In this document: positions 11,749 to 25,137 of the stretch, piece by piece | Position numbering within the stretch: position 1 is the stretch's first letter | Layout: each line of letters begins with the position of its first letter | Assembly (NCBI RefSeq): GCF_000321225.1 | Contig: NW_004450465.1 | Location: 281,192 to 345,191 of the forward strand | From: Odobenus rosmarus divergens | Lineage: Eukaryota > Chordata > Mammalia > Carnivora > Odobenidae | Length of the DNA stretch: 64,000 nt | Direction: 5' to 3' | The notes under the pieces: generated by a model | The model's input: the letters and a program-made list of their open reading frames with translations, nothing else | Told to the model about the DNA's origin: nothing | Databases searched by the model: none | Translations under genes and position numbers: made by a program

Positions 11749-13808
11749 AAAAATAAATAAGTAAACCCAGAGGTCATTCATTATCAAAAATCCTGATGTG
11801 AGAATGTTTTTGTCTTTTAGTGCAGACTGCTGGTCCCCCAGCATATGAAGGTGACGACCCTGTCCTGTGGTGCACTGGAAAGTAACACCACATGTAGATA
11901 AACACATCTTTTCTTAGTAAAAATATTGGGGGGAGGGGTGAGAAGAGGGGACAAACAACAACTAAAACTTTGCTTCAGATGGTCACAATTTAAAATGTTT
12001 GTTTCCTAATAATTCATCCCAAAGTTATAGGGATACTTTTTTTCTAATGCTAACTCTAGACCTATAACTACATGCTTTTCATTATCTGATTTGAATACTT
12101 TTATTTCCTTTTCTTGGTTGTATCCCAAACTTCAGCTTTGATACTTCACAATCAAACATGCTTTTGCTCAAGCGTGTGACATTCTCATAAATATTTTCCA
12201 TATTTGAGGACAGACTGTCAGAAAACTTTATTTTGCACTGGACTCACAAAAAGAAGGAAATGCACAAGGATCATTTTCCTTAACATGGAATTCACCCTGA
12301 GATCTGAAACCACCCGGCATTGAAGTGACAAGGCTTCCAGAGCTACAACCTGTTGCTGATGTTGGATAAGAGTGTCTATGCCCAGTGTGTAAGATGTCGG
12401 GTCAGAGAGGTGGGGGGTGCGGTCGGCTTGCTTCCTTCTCCCACTCCTCATGTTGTAACTTTGGAGGGGGACACTGTTACTATAGCCTGCCAGAAAATCA
12501 GTCCTTTTCTTCTGGGAACCAACAAAGTCAGTCCTTAACTGACGTATTTCTTACACATAAGATACCTGAGTGCATGTTTCAGTTTTATCCAATTATTTAC
12601 TCCTTTAAAATATGGAAGGGGAAAGATCAAAGGGTCTTTTCTAAAGCCCCTGCCAGTTTTCTGCTCATTCAGATCCTGACCTAGCTTGGTTGAATCATTA
12701 CAGTGCAAAGTTATTCTTTCACTGTGGCAATGACAGAAAGGTAAATCATTAACCAAAGACTAGATGAGTCCATAATTATTGCTGACCCTCTCCGGTCTCC
12801 ATGATGTGACTTGGGGCCCCCGTGTAATCAAGAGCCTGGTGTGACAGTTACAAACAGGCCTGGAATGTCATCAGTCCATCCAATCTTGGGTTACGTCACT
12901 GAGGTTTTTTCCAGGCTCCAGCTCCTGTCACCCCTACCAATCCCCTGTGGAGTATTTTCTCGCTAAACACAAGTTAAAGTTGACGATGGCAACCATAGTT
13001 TACTATGCACATTTCAGTTGCATTTTATGTGGCAGATTTCACATGTTAGTCTAAGGATTTAAGTTTCTTCAGAAAAGCCTCTCTTCTAGTCCACTAAAAC
13101 TCAGAAAGAAATTCCCAGTGCAATAATAGGAACGTTCACACAGGCAGAATTTCATGATTAGCTCACTTGTGTTGGACAGGACTAAAGGAAAATTCCCTCC
13201 TGCATGCGCAGAAAGGAGTTGTTCTCTACCAGCCAGTTCCTGCATTGATGAATTGCAATGTGCTAAAACTAAAGGAATCCTAAGAAATACATTCTAGAAG
13301 ATGGAACGAAAGCAAAGCAAGGACGGAAAGGTTGAGAAGAAAAAGCTAGAGAGGCTCTTTATGTCAGGGTGTCAGAAGACAGAACCTCAGTAAAAGTCTG
13401 ATCCATCAACCCTGCCAAGGAGGGGCAGAAAGTGGGTTTGGCCAATAATGATGCACTTCTTCAGAGGGGTGCAAATCCGAGCTTCTGAAGTGAGGCTCTG
13501 AATTCGCGGCATTTCACAAGACCATTGAAAATGCTTAGGAATTGTTTGCAGCTGCTGCTCAGCCACTTCCTTCACATTCCACGGCCCTGGAGACAGAAGG
13601 AAAAAATTCCTTATGCCAGTTTTTGTAGGTCATGGTGTTAGTTATAAATCCACTCCACTGCAGTCTATAAAATACAATTTTTATTTCATTGTTTCCACTT
13701 TAGGCCAACTCATAAAATTAAAAAAATAAATAAATAAATAAAATGAAATGAAAAACAAATAAAAACAACAGAAAGGCTTTGTTAAGTTTAAGGAAATTGC
13801 CCTTCGTA
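11749..13808. other. Unassigned stretch
   Basis: No supported gene. Small frames at 12218-12756 on both strands lack any family signal. An A-rich (aaat)n tract lies at 13719-13747. Nothing else is recognised. Confidence 0.4.
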
Positions 13809-13880
13809 TACAGTAAAATCTCCATAATTCAGATCTGTCCAGATTAGTAAAAAGTCCGGATTGTGAGTTATGGAGTTCCA
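13809..13880. repeat. Possible Tigger/pogo-type MITE remnant
   Basis: Left end cagtaaaatctccataattc and right part gagttatggagttcc form inverted arms (13820-13830 and 13865-13875, 10 of 11 pairing). Internal aattcagat and gtccggatt words resemble TIRs of Tigger/pogo elements. This is tentative. Confidence 0.35.
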
Positions 13881-14454
13881 ATATTCAAGTTCTTATCATA
13901 TGTAGAAGTATGTGCACTTGTCTGTAGGGGGGCATTTATATTCTAGGGTATCACAGATGGCTTAGTGTGTGGAATGTTCTGGAAGCAGCACTGGGAGCAC
14001 TGTCAGTCTGTGGGGCTGTGTGCAAAATTCCCCTGAGATGAAAGGTTGGGACCAGAACAGAATGGCATGTATGTGGTATGTGCAGAGTCACTTTCCCTCC
14101 TGCTTCCATGGCCAGTTTTGCTAACCTGTAAACTCTCTGTTAACCAAAGAAACAGCCTCAGAATGTTTCTTAACACAGAACTCCAATAAGCATTCATCCC
14201 TCTAGAGCCTTAGCCCACTCTACTAAGTCTGTTTGTGGGTCTAGATGATTTCAAAGCTTCTTGGAGCGTTGTAATTCCAATATGCTGATAGATCCTGGAA
14301 GAACTCACTCTGAGGAATGCAAAAATGTAACCAGTGTGTGGTTTATAATATACAAACCATTTCTAAGTTGCTTCACCCGTACTTAAAACATCAGCTAGCT
14401 CCATAAAACACGGTAGTTCTCAGCAGACTGAGGGGAAGGTGTGGCAATGAGAAA
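13881..14454. other. Unassigned stretch
   Basis: No gene or repeat is recognised. Confidence 0.4.
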
Positions 14455-14600
14455 GTTTAGGCTGAGGGTTGAGGACCTGTGCATCGGAATCATCTAGGGA
14501 GATTTTTTTTAAATAGCCAAACCTGGGACCCACCCTGCCCATTATCTTTGCTTAAGTCTGCGGTGGAGCCAGGAGAGAATGCTTGCTTAAAAATCTGTTT
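14455..14600. repeat. hAT-Charlie MITE remnant (MER5-like)
   Basis: The text gtgcatcggaatcatctaggg, a gattttt run and cctgggacccaccctg is the sort of half-element left by MER5-type nonautonomous hAT elements. Confidence 0.45.
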
Positions 14601-14824
14601 AGTAAGTTTTGATACATCCTCCTGTCCAAAGAACCTTTTTGGATGGAGTCTTGTTTATATGATTTATATCTTTAGACAATTTATTAACTCCAGGAAAAGC
14701 AGTGGTAGATGTCATCTCAGCCCCTGCTCAAATTGAATTTACACATTTTAAGTAAGTACAGTGCAAATAAAATGATTTTACTATTTTTCTGGAACCAAGA
14801 CATTGCATTTCTCAGATAACCACA

Positions 14825-15580
14825 TAATGGTGTCCACTCAACCCTTCCAGTTTCTCAGGCCAAAAAGCCTGGAGTCATTCTCAGTTCCCTTTCTCTCACA
14901 AACCTCATCCAGTTATGTTCAGCCAATGCTTGGCTCTTGTTTCAGCAATGACCACTTCTTACCACCTCCTCTGCTGGAGCCTGCACCTATCATTCCAATA
15001 GCTTCCTAGCTGATTTCCCCACTTCGATCCTTGATCCTTATCTATTCTCCACACAGCACAGAGTGATCCCAATAAAACTTAAGTTGGATCATGTCATTCC
15101 TCTGTTTGGAAACCTCTAAGTACACTTACAACTTAGTCCCAGCCAGTGCCAAAGTCATCAGAATGGCCTGCAAGACCCTACACTCCCTGACATGCCCCTG
15201 CCTCCATTACTTCTTCCTTTGTCCACTCACCCCAGGCCTCCTTCTTCCTCAACCTTCATGTATCCTGCACATGGATTGCAAATCCCCCAGATCCCCACAT
15301 GGCTCCCTCCCTTGCCTCGTTCAAGTCTTGGCTCAAATGCAACCTTTTCAGCGTGCACCTTGCTAATCCCCACTCATTAAGATTGTAAGAACACTACTCC
15401 CCATCTTGTGTTCCTGATGTTCTGTAGTTTGTATCACCGTATAACATATTATGCAGTTTATTTTGCCAACTCCACATGATCAGGGATTTTGGTCTGCTTT
15501 GCTCACTTGTTTATTCCCAACACCTAGATCGCACGTAGCCGACACTCAGTAGATATTTGCTTAATAGAAATCAATTAATG
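14825..15580 (+). repeat. LINE L2 3' end
   Basis: Sense L2-like landmarks are in order: gagtgatcccaataaaac, ttggatcatgtcattcctct, atggcctgcaagacccta, ttggctcaaatgcaacctt, then ttattcccaacacctagatcgcacgtagccgacactcagtagatatttg-like tail text. Short frames here are by-products of this noncoding repeat. Confidence 0.7.
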
Positions 15581-16179
15581 ACTCAGCCGATAGACAGTAT
15601 GATTCAGTGTTTGGAGCAAGCAACATTAGTAAGCAATTAATAATTGGGCCAAGGTTTTCTGGGAATGTACTCCCTACACTTCCACATTCAGCCTCCCCAC
15701 TCTGTAATACAGGCTAATCATTCTTCCCTTTCACCAGGTCACAAGATTGCAATTAGAACAAATAGGTGTTTAATACCTTGGAAGAGATGTTCTGTCTTAT
15801 CTAAATATTCAGGAAATAATTATGCAATTTGTTGTTTATGTTACGTGCCTCTCCTTTTCTTTCCCCACATTATTTCACTTAGCAATTTCACAAAACATCA
15901 ATAGCCAAAGAAAGAATAAAAGTAAATTTCAAATAAGTCCATTTTGTTATTTATTCATTTCTTTGTAACTGAGAAAAAAGTTCAAAGTATTAACTTAAAA
16001 TACTTTGAACTTTTTCTGTTTAATATACTCTCCATTCTCTTTAGATCAAGTCATTGTATTTTACAAATAAAATATATTGGATTTCAAAAACAATTTGGGG
16101 GAGTTTTCTGGATATGAAAAGCTGTCTAGAATAAGTGGTATGACACAAAAATATTTAAATTAACTAATAATAATGACTA
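15581..16179. other. Unassigned stretch containing a strong hairpin
   Basis: Apart from the hairpin at 15975-16015, which is listed separately, nothing is recognised. Confidence 0.4.
15975..16015. other. Perfect 17-bp inverted repeat (7-nt loop)
   Basis: Left arm 15975-15991 (aaaaagttcaaagtatt) is exactly complementary to right arm 15999-16015, around the spacer aacttaa. It could be the core of a very short palindromic MITE or simply a chance hairpin. No flanking miRNA-like extension was seen. Confidence 0.85.
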
Positions 16180-16390
16180 ATATTTATACATTTTATAGAC
16201 AGCCACCGTTATGTTACAGCTTTGCATTCATAATCTTATCCTCTCTTAAACCCTAAGAAGAAGGAACATATTAAAAAAAAAAATGAGGCCTCAAAGTGTA
16301 ATACATCTTCCCTAAGGTCACCCAGCCTGGTGGGTGGCAGGGATTCAAATTTTCGTTCATCCAAATCCAAAAGATAGCATTTGGTACAGC
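16180..16390 (-). repeat. MIR SINE (antisense)
   Basis: The antisense order is tttatacattttatagac, tcataatcttatcctc, aatgaggcctcaaagtg, cctaaggtcacccagcctggtgg, then cagggattcaaattttc. This is the reverse complement of MIR. Confidence 0.7.
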
Positions 16391-18010
16391 TTCACTTCTC
16401 TACAACAGTGGTTTATGGGGATGGTAAGATGAAATATTTTAAACCAGGATGGTTCTAGAAAAATTGAGTCATAAGCTTAGAGTGTTTCACATTATCCTGA
16501 ATTTCTGAGTGTTGACTATAGAAACAAAAGTTATTATCATAACAAGTGAGAAGGAGAAAAACTGCTGATAGCACCACAGAGTGCCTTTCCCCAGGAACCA
16601 CAAAGTACTTTTACAATAATGCCATTCACAGCATAACATAAAATGGGCATTTGCTGTCTGTCCAGTTAATTGGATCAATGAAAGATATACAAACCGGATA
16701 ACTCAGTGATTTTTTTTCAATTATTCAACTTATCTTTCTCCAGAGATCAATGAACTGAAGCTGCGCCCATAGTGTCACCTCCTGACTTCCTGTTTATTTC
16801 TGAGTGAAGGCATTTTGTCAAATTAACACATCAAGAGAAGTCTTTCATAAGTCTGTCATCTAAAATTAAATGCCTATTCCTTTGCCTATTTTGGAAAGGG
16901 AAGGAGGTGGCAGACCTTGCTGAAGAGAAAGGAAAAGACAATTGAGGCATACATACATGGTGTGGTATGGTGTGGTGTGTGTGTATACGATTTCCCTGAG
17001 CAACTCGAGGCAGATCAAGACTGAGTGTGTGTAAGAGGAGTACATGGAGGTGGTATTGGAAGGATCCTAGTTCCTCCCATTCTACTATTTCCCAACAAGG
17101 TCTCAGGAATTCTTATTGTCCTCAAAAACATTCTCTACCAAAACATGCATCACAACAGCAATCATTGTTACCTTCATTCAATGTAAAGTCTTCATTTTCT
17201 TCCTCTTTAGACATGGTCTATGTGACCATTTTCTGGATATTGTGAAACTATTTCTTGCTTTAAGATTCTGGAAAAAAAACTATGTAGAACTTTTAACCAT
17301 TCATTTGATTAAATCCCAGTAGATCTCTCAAGTCAAAAGATAGGAAACAGACTAAATCAGTATAATTTCATGAGTGGAAGATGAGGAATCTTGGTGAATC
17401 TAAGAGAAGGTCTATGAAAAATCAAGAAGGTATCAGGAAAGAAGTGAGTGGTGGTGACAAATGGCTCATGTGTCACTTGATACTGGCTCATATGCCATCT
17501 TTGGATTATGAGCTGAACAACATGACTTTGGCCACAAAGGGAACTGTCTAACCGTATTGTGTAGCCAAAGGCTTTGACCTTGACTTAAAACTTTTACTTC
17601 TTTTAATGTGTAAATGATTATGCTAAACATTAGCCAAGAAAAATCAAGTACACAGAAAGACCTCATATTTATAAAACACTTGACACTAGAGAAACAAATA
17701 ATCTTAGAATTAACTGGGATGAGAACATATGATATCTTTATAATAAAGAAAATATAGCCTTCATTTGGGAAAAAGCAAATGTTCTAACACTGTTGAAAAA
17801 AATACCAGCTTAGAAAAAAATTGACTTTATCAAAAGGAATTGTCTTTATAACTAAGGCTAAAAGTATGCAGTGGACAGGTCTTCAGTTTCTGAGTTCTGT
17901 TTAAGAGTGGAATAAGTCAGGTAGAAGCATTATCATGGAGGGCTAATTCAAAGCAAAGGCCAGATATTTGCCCACTAATGGTGTGTTTAGAGACACAACA
18001 AGAAATTCCA
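16391..18010. other. Unassigned stretch
   Basis: No supported gene. A ggtgtggt/gtgt tract lies near 16959-16986. Overlapping frames of 60-72 codons near 17027-17322 have no family signal. Confidence 0.4.
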
Positions 18011-18290
18011 TAGTGATTATGAACACAGCCTCTGGTGCCAGATGGCCCAGGTTCAAAACCAAGTCCAACCACTTACTAGCTGTGCTGTCTTCAGAGAAAT
18101 TATTTCATTAATTAATGTCTAAACTGTACCTCAGTTTTCTTTTCCAAAAAATGAACATTAAAATGAAGACTTCTTCATGGGGTTCTCATGTGGATCAAAA
18201 ATATATAAAAAACATATATAAAGCACTTGGAACAGTGACTTGCAAAAGGTAAATGCCATATAGTATTAGCGACTGTTGTTATTTTTTATT
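18011..18290 (+). repeat. MIR SINE
   Basis: Well-ordered MIR: acagcctctggtgccagatggccc, ggttcaaaaccaagtcc, accacttactagctgtg, gtacctcagttttc, then aagcacttggaacagtg and the tail. Confidence 0.85.
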
Positions 18291-19785
18291 ATTATAGACA
18301 AATAGAGAAACAAAATGGAAACTGGAGACATTACTAATATAGATGAGTCACTCCTATGACATGAAGTGACATAAGCCAAGGTGATAAATCAGAGAGTGGT
18401 GCATGGCACAAGATAGATGATTAATAAATATATGTTGAATGAGTATATTAGTAAGTGAGAATCCTAATTGCGGGTCAAGAAGATCTAAAGCAAATCTGCA
18501 TGTGTATATGAATGGCAAAGAAGGTTGAAGTAAGCTAATATGGTTTTATTATCAGCTACGCACCCCTGGAGTGAACCAGATAGCTTAAAGGAACAATGCT
18601 GGACTTGTTGCCAAAAGAAAAAAAAAAAAAGAAGAAGAAAAGCAAATACAAATTAATGACCCTAGTCACTCACTGTTATGAGGACTTGCGCTTTGATTTA
18701 AGTAATTTTTTTTCTACTCCAGTCTCAGTGATTTGATGCATTTAAGAAGTCTCAATGGCAATACAAAATGACACTGCAATTCACAGGATAATTTTGGTAC
18801 AATAACAAATAAGGAAATGTGACTAATCTGTCTTTGTCTTATCTTTTTCCTGTAGTAATAAACCAGCTATTTTGGGATGGTTGAATATTGCCTTCCCTTC
18901 CCATACCCTCCCTTTCCTAAAACACTTGTGAAGGTTTTGTTTGTGAAAAGAAATCTATTCTTACTACTTCATTCACAACATGATTCTACAATCTTCTGAC
19001 AACAAGAAATTCCTCTTCGACTCTAAGATAATTGTGTCCTAGAACTCTTACCAAAAAGGCTAAACAAAATGGTTATTATTTTCAAGTTCCCATCTATTTA
19101 TTACTAAGGTCCAGACAAGACATGTAAAAGGCATCTAAAGAGAATGCCATAACCATCTAGGGACAGTCAAGTTATTTTGTTGGGTCTTGGTCTACTGGCC
19201 AGTGGTATAGGCAGGTATTACACTCTTCAAACTATCAACATGTACACTGATGAGTTAAATAGGATGATAAGGGATTGGGTGGTCAACACACTGGCAGAAC
19301 CCAGCATCTTGAGGATTCAGATGTAATACAGAAGATGCAAATATTTTAATGGCAAAATAAAATAGCACATTAAATTTAAATGCAAATTTAGTTGGGATTG
19401 TGGTGTCTGGAGAGTCTATAGGGCAAACGGGCAGATTTCAGCCAAATGAGTCAAAATGAGCAGAAGAATAGCTTCAGACAAGAATTGTACTGCAGCTTCC
19501 AGAAGTTTTCTAATACCTTTTCTCTTAGGACAACTGAGGATCTTGGCTCAGTCTTATTCGTGGGCTGCCTTTTGGGGTAAGGGGATCTTCTATCTATTCT
19601 GAAGAGTTCCCCTCACAATCTCTATCTTTTGGCGAGTACACTCTTTAAAAAAATAAGAAATTTGCAAAAGAAATTCAAACATTTGGGGGGAAAGAGCTGT
19701 CTGTCACAGACTCTCCCACTCCTGCTGCTACTCTAGCCAAGCAATTCCCTAAGGAAGGTCAACAGTCAGAATGTCTGGGAGAGGA
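18291..19785. other. Unassigned stretch
   Basis: No gene or secure repeat. An A-run/gaagaaga tract lies at 18617-18642. Confidence 0.4.
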
Positions 19786-20065
19786 ACTCCCCACCCCAAC
19801 ACTGGTTATTTTTAAATCACTCCCCAAGTGATTCAATATGCAGTCAGAATGGAAAACCAATGGCTGAAATTATTCTAATTCATTGGTTTCCTTGACTGGA
19901 AGTTCCCAAACATGGGTGTTTAAATATTTGTTGAAAATAAGATTCCTAAGCATGGAGGGACTGAATCAGAATCTTTAGGGATGGGAGCAGGTGGAGGATG
20001 GGATTGTTGGTGGTGGTGATGTGGTGATAAGGAACAGAAATCTGTATTTTAAGAGAACTTTATGG
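19786..20065. repeat. hAT-Charlie remnants (MER5-like)
   Basis: Text such as tcactccccaagtgattcaatatgcag and, further on, gactgaatcagaatctttaggga is typical of MER5-type elements. The two halves are in a diverged state with a spacer between them. Confidence 0.45.
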
Positions 20066-21529
20066 GAAACCACTTCATTTGACTATCCAAACTCCTAGGA
20101 ACAGTTCTGATGTCATGTTCTGGCTTATTAAAATGAGTCATCTACTAGGTCATACTATTTAGTTCAGATTGTTTTCCTTCTTATTGAGAATATTTCTTCA
20201 ATTTTACTTGATGCAAAGCAATTCAAATTTGTTTTCCATATGGCTTTTCTCTGTCAAATTCACCAGATAATGAGACTGCTTTGATAAAGCTGTGTTAGGG
20301 TTTTGGAATTCCCTACTAGATAAGATCTGCAAATGCTCATGCCATTTGTTACTGTGAACCAAGAAGAATACAAAATTATAAGGTTTTTAAAAACTGAGCT
20401 CCATTACGGATGGAATTCTCAAGCCCTACCATAGTTTATCACCCCACTTTCTAGTCTCTCCTCATGGACTAATTCTTCTGAAGATTCTCATTAGTAAGCA
20501 TTAAAGACTACCCTCCTCTCCCAAGAGACCTCCAATGCTGGAGTTCCATTCATTGACACCACTTCTGGAGCAGGTCAACTTCTTGACTTCCAAATGTGTC
20601 TATTTCCATTGGCCAGCAATATTTTATCCTGTGTGGTTTAGTAGGCCTCTCAATTCATTCTTCCTCTATGATGGAAAAAGTAGAAAGGCACCCTCTGCAT
20701 TTTTCGCCAGTCCTTCTGAGACCAAGAACATTTCCTTTTCAGGGATGAGGCTTATCCACTGGCAGAAAAATCTACTTCTTACTCACCACTGACTTCCTCT
20801 GCTTGGAGTGGATGGATTTTAAATGCTAGCATTTGGGTGCTGACCCATACTGCTTCATTTTGTTCTGAGGCTGTCTCAGAATGGAATTACAGCTATGAGT
20901 CAACCTCCCACTGCTGAAAGTAGGAAATCTGCACGAGCTGGGCAGAGAGTAGGTGTTGTATAAACTCACTTCAATAAATAACTTTGACTTGACCTCAGTT
21001 TTATCAAACAGCAACAACAGATGTTTGTGGCAGACAATTCTTAGGCGATAAATTCAAGAAAGGCTTGTCTCTTAACCCAGGAGAACAGAAATTTTATTTA
21101 TCCCAGAAAACTTCTCTAGTTCTGAATATCCAAACTTTCTATAGAAGATTGAGCCTAAATTAGTGATGAAGGTTGCTTACATTGACCTAAAACACTTGAA
21201 AACAGCTCAACTTTGCACTTGAATCATCAACTGAATATAATTATGGTAAATGCAGTTTCCAAATACAAAGAAGAAATGTTGGTAAATGGAACTTTTCAGG
21301 AAAAATAAAGATCAGAGTGAGTAACATCAAATGGAAGAAGATACTGAATACTGACAATTTTCTAGGAACTCAGTTTGTACTCATAGAGAGCAGATATACA
21401 AAAATGAGGAAGTGATTGAGGGAAGAACTGCATCTTAAAAGCATTCATTTTATAAGGCATCCATCACAGGGCTAAACAAAACAAAAAAGGAATACTGAGG
21501 AACTTTAAAATTTGTTTTCTTATTTTCTT
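20066..21529. other. Unassigned stretch
   Basis: No supported gene. Frames of 63-85 codons at 20535-21017 on both strands lack known domains. No clear repeat is seen. Confidence 0.4.
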
Positions 21530-21788
21530 AAAAATATTAAATGAAGGGGAAATTGGAGGGGGAGACAAACCATGAGAGACTATGGACTCTGAGAAACAAA
21601 CTGAGGGTTCTAGAGGGGAGGGGGGTGGGGGGATGGGTTAGCCCGGTGACGGGTATTAAAGAGGGCACATATTGAATGGAGCACTGGGTGTTATATGCAA
21701 ACAATAAATTATGAACACTACATCAAAAACTAATGATGTAATGTATGGTGATTAACATAACATAATAAAATTAAATTAAAAAATATTA
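21530..21788 (+). mobile_element. Young carnivoran L1, 5'-truncated to the 3'UTR
   Basis: The sense L1 3'UTR shows gagacaaaccatgagagact, a g-rich stretch (gaggggaggggggtgggggg), gagcactgggtgttatatg, then atgatgtaatgtatggtg and cataataaaatt. A 10-bp TSD (aaaaatatta) lies at 21530-21539 and 21779-21788. The G-rich block could form a quadruplex, as L1 3'UTRs often do. Confidence 0.88.
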
Positions 21789-22399
21789 CAGTCTTTATAA
21801 GACAAACATCATGAAAGGTAAAATAAAAATAGTGTAGTACTTGATTAGATTCTAAGAAATTAGAGCAGATAGCAATGTTATAATGGGTCAGAGACTCTTT
21901 TTGGTAGGGCATTGTCTTGAACCAAGCGTGATATAGCTGAGCCTTTAATGAAATGATAGGTAAGATTTCAAAATAAGGAACTAGTTACACCATGAATAAT
22001 AATTAAATGTTTATAACTATCATAATCTCACACTCACTTGAAATAAAGAATAATAAAGAAGATGTATATTCATATGAAGCTGTTTTGAATTACTTTATAT
22101 AGCACATATAGGTTCAGTCTAGACGCTCTCTCAAATTCCATGCAGATTTGAAAGAGTCTTGAATTTCACTGACACCACTTTTAATCTAAAGGACCAAGCT
22201 TAACTCTAGATAAGAGCTTCTGAGTCTGTAAATAAAGTCACTCAAGGAAACTGGTCCCATTACATGATACTCACCATTATCATCCAGCCTGATCCCCACT
22301 TATTCACCAATCTAGATTCCAAACAATGGGGAAAATTTAATATGCTCTCAAGAAAAGTATTTTACCACTAATGATGTTTTTAAAAACAAGCAAACAAAC
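21789..22399. other. Unassigned stretch
   Basis: AT-rich DNA with no gene or repeat recognised. Confidence 0.4.
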
Positions 22400-22595
22400 A
22401 AACCCAAACTACAGAAGTACATCATAGGGAATATAGTGAATAATATTGTACTAATGTTGTATGGTGACAGATGATAGTTACACTTACTGTGGTAAGCATT
22501 GTGTAATGTATAGAATTGCCTAGTCACTATGTTATACACCTTAAATTAATATAACATTGATGTCAACGATACTTCAATAATAAAAAAAAATTATG
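22400..22595 (+). mobile_element. Older L1 3' end
   Basis: The text ttgtatggtgacagatgatag, gtggtaagcattgtgtaatg, gttatacaccttaaattaa, then gtcaacgatacttcaataat and an A run is the 3'UTR end of an older carnivoran L1 subfamily. Confidence 0.75.
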
Positions 22596-22929
22596 TGAAA
22601 ATTTTACAAATAAAAAACAAAGCAAAACATATTGCAAGTTACCGCATAGAAAGGAATTCGACAATGGTTTCAGGTTGTGACATCACCGCTGAAATAGATC
22701 CATCCCCAATGAGTGTGTGAAGGGAATACCCCTCACTTTGGAGCAATGACATTTGACATATGTTTTTTTAAATCTGGGCCCATTTTTCTTCAGTCATACC
22801 TCGTGTAAATGATGTGATTTCGAGGTTTTCTTGCCCTGCCCATTTTCTATCTGATTTAGGTTTGAAGAAAATTAGACTGAATCACTTCATTTTTGCCTAT
22901 CTTGATGAGCCCATGCTATAGAGACAGGG
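22596..22929. other. Unassigned stretch
   Basis: Nothing recognised. Confidence 0.4.
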
Positions 22930-23180
22930 AGCAACATGGTGGAAAGGGCCTAAACCTTGGAGTCAAACTATTTGAACCCAGGATCTGCTACCTATTAACT
23001 GTGTGGCTTTGTGTGAATTGCCTAACCTGTGTGAGCCTCAGACATCCCATTTGAAAATAGAGATAATATATAATACACAACAAGTATATTGCAAAGGCCA
23101 TGTTATCTGGTAGATTCTCAATACACAAGAGTTACTGTTTTAACATCATCATTAATATTTACTTGTATTATTATTTCCGA
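22930..23180 (+). repeat. MIR SINE
   Basis: Ordered MIR words: cttggagtcaaactatttgaac, ccaggatctgctacc, attaactgtgtggc, tgtgagcctcagacatccc, then the agattctcaatacac tail. Confidence 0.8.
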
Positions 23181-24784
23181 TATGATTCTGGACAAATCAT
23201 TAAGTTTTTTTCAGGCTTCAACTGCCCTGGTTATGCATGAGTGGGACCTTATGACAGTCTCTTCACTTCCTTCCAGTTCTAAGATTTTATGAAGGAAATC
23301 ACATCTGCCACCAATGTAAACCACAAACACAAGTTATACATTTCTGCTGAGAAGTAGTTCTACTTCTGCATTAATGGAAATTTCACAATTTACTTAAAGA
23401 AGACTGAGTGGTGGAGGTAGAGGATTTGCCAACTACATATTTCTCCAGGAACATACTCTCCAAGCTGGGTTCTGGGTGAAAAGCCAGGGTAGGGAAGAAG
23501 AATACCATCTTTAGGAAACAGCAAAACAGTTCCAATGGTTTCCATAGGACTTTAGTCATTTACTTATACAATATTCACATTATTTTTTAGTGAGTTCCTC
23601 CAAAAGAGTATATGTAAATCAGGGATGATATGGCCAGGAAAAGGGAGATAGGTTTTAGAAGCGAAGGGCCCTCGTCTTGATTCCCAGATCTCCCACTGCT
23701 CAGCGACCCTGAACACCCCTTGTCTTATCATCAAGAATAATAATTTCTACATTTATACCAACACTGCGTGTCGGCATTTGCAGTAGGCCTGGCACATAAT
23801 AAGAACTCAGTCCCAACTATCTTTTCCTCCCACTGCTTAGGAGCAGAGAGGTGGCTGTCATTTTCTTGGTCAAGACGGTTGCCAAGCACTCGATAGTCAG
23901 ATAACAGATGTTCAGTAATCATTTGAACCATTTGAAGTTGAATTGGGCACATGGATTTTTAGGAGTCGGTTGACTTCCAGAGAAAACTGAAACAGTTCAT
24001 TTTTAAGTAGTAACAGTGAACTATCGACATTTTATTCCCTAGCTAGAATCAGGCTAGTTTAAAAGTGATTATTTCCCAAAAAGCTCAACAAGTGGTCTTG
24101 GAGAAAGGAGCCCCCTATCAAATGTGTTTGAAAAAACCGGCCGTCTGAATATGTAATATACCTCACCGCCCCTCAACAACACACACTTGGAGATTCTCAA
24201 TGTGAAACAACAGGTTAAGGGCTCTGAAAAAATGCTGCATCAAGAAGCTTGTTTTGCTTGGTTTAAGCCTTTATTTCCCAATAGTATTTGACCAGGGAAC
24301 TCTTTGAACACAAATTGAGAAATGCTATTTTTTTCAAGAAAGGGAAAGGGAGTAATAAGTGTGTGTAGTATGTTTAGATTTTTGAAAGCCATTATAAAAT
24401 CTGTTTTTGAACTTTAGTCACTGTGAGGTTGGGTGCAGTGTTTAGACGTGAATCAGAGACTGAATAAGGCTTAAAAATAGCAAGCTCAACGTGGTTAATA
24501 AATGGACACTACTATGCAGGAAATAATGTTCCCAGATACTTCAGGAGTCTTTACCCAAACAGGAGTTATTTAATATCTGGAGAGATAATAGAGAGGAATG
24601 AGCAAGCACTGATGAGTAAGCAATAAATAAATATTCTGGAATAAATTAATAAAAAATCTATGTTTGTGACTGACATTAAACTATGATTCATGAAATGATA
24701 GGACTAAGAAGAAAAATATTTTAAGATCTAAAACGTCTGTTTGTGGCAGGTAAATTTTAAAGTGAGTATCTAGGTCTAAATATT
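23181..24784. other. Unassigned stretch
   Basis: No supported gene or secure repeat. Small frames at 23731-23952 have no family signal. Confidence 0.4.
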
Positions 24785-24970
24785 CAAAATTCATTTAATC
24801 AATACATATTTACTACGTACCTGTTATATGCCAGGTAGCATGCTGGGTACTAGAAATAAAACAATGGGGCAAAATCTTTGCTTGCATGGAGCTTATAGTC
24901 TATATAGGAAATGGACATAAATTAAAAATCATGAAAGTATGAAGTTGTGTCTGCAATAAGTCCTGTGAAA
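24785..24970 (-). repeat. LINE L2 3' end (antisense), outer part
   Basis: The text tatatgccaggtagcatgctgg, then gcatggagcttatagtc and gtctgcaataagtcctgtg is the reverse complement of the L2 3' terminus. The same element seems to resume after 25138. Confidence 0.65.
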
Positions 24971-24984
24971 GGAGAGATTTATGC

Positions 24985-25137
24985 TCTGATTTCTAATTTG
25001 GACAAAAGGATGGGGAACCACACGTGCTTTATGCACTGTTGTGTCCCCAGCACCAGGCACAGAGCCTGGCACAGAGGAGTTGCTCCATAGATACTCGTTG
25101 AATTAGTTGGATGAATGAATAAGTGAATGAATGAAGG
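24985..25137 (+). repeat. LINE L2 3' terminal fragment (sense), nested
   Basis: The text tgtgtccccagcaccaggca, agagcctggcacagaggagt and a (gaat)n tail is the L2 3' terminus on the plus strand. It interrupts the antisense L2 that surrounds it. Confidence 0.7.
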
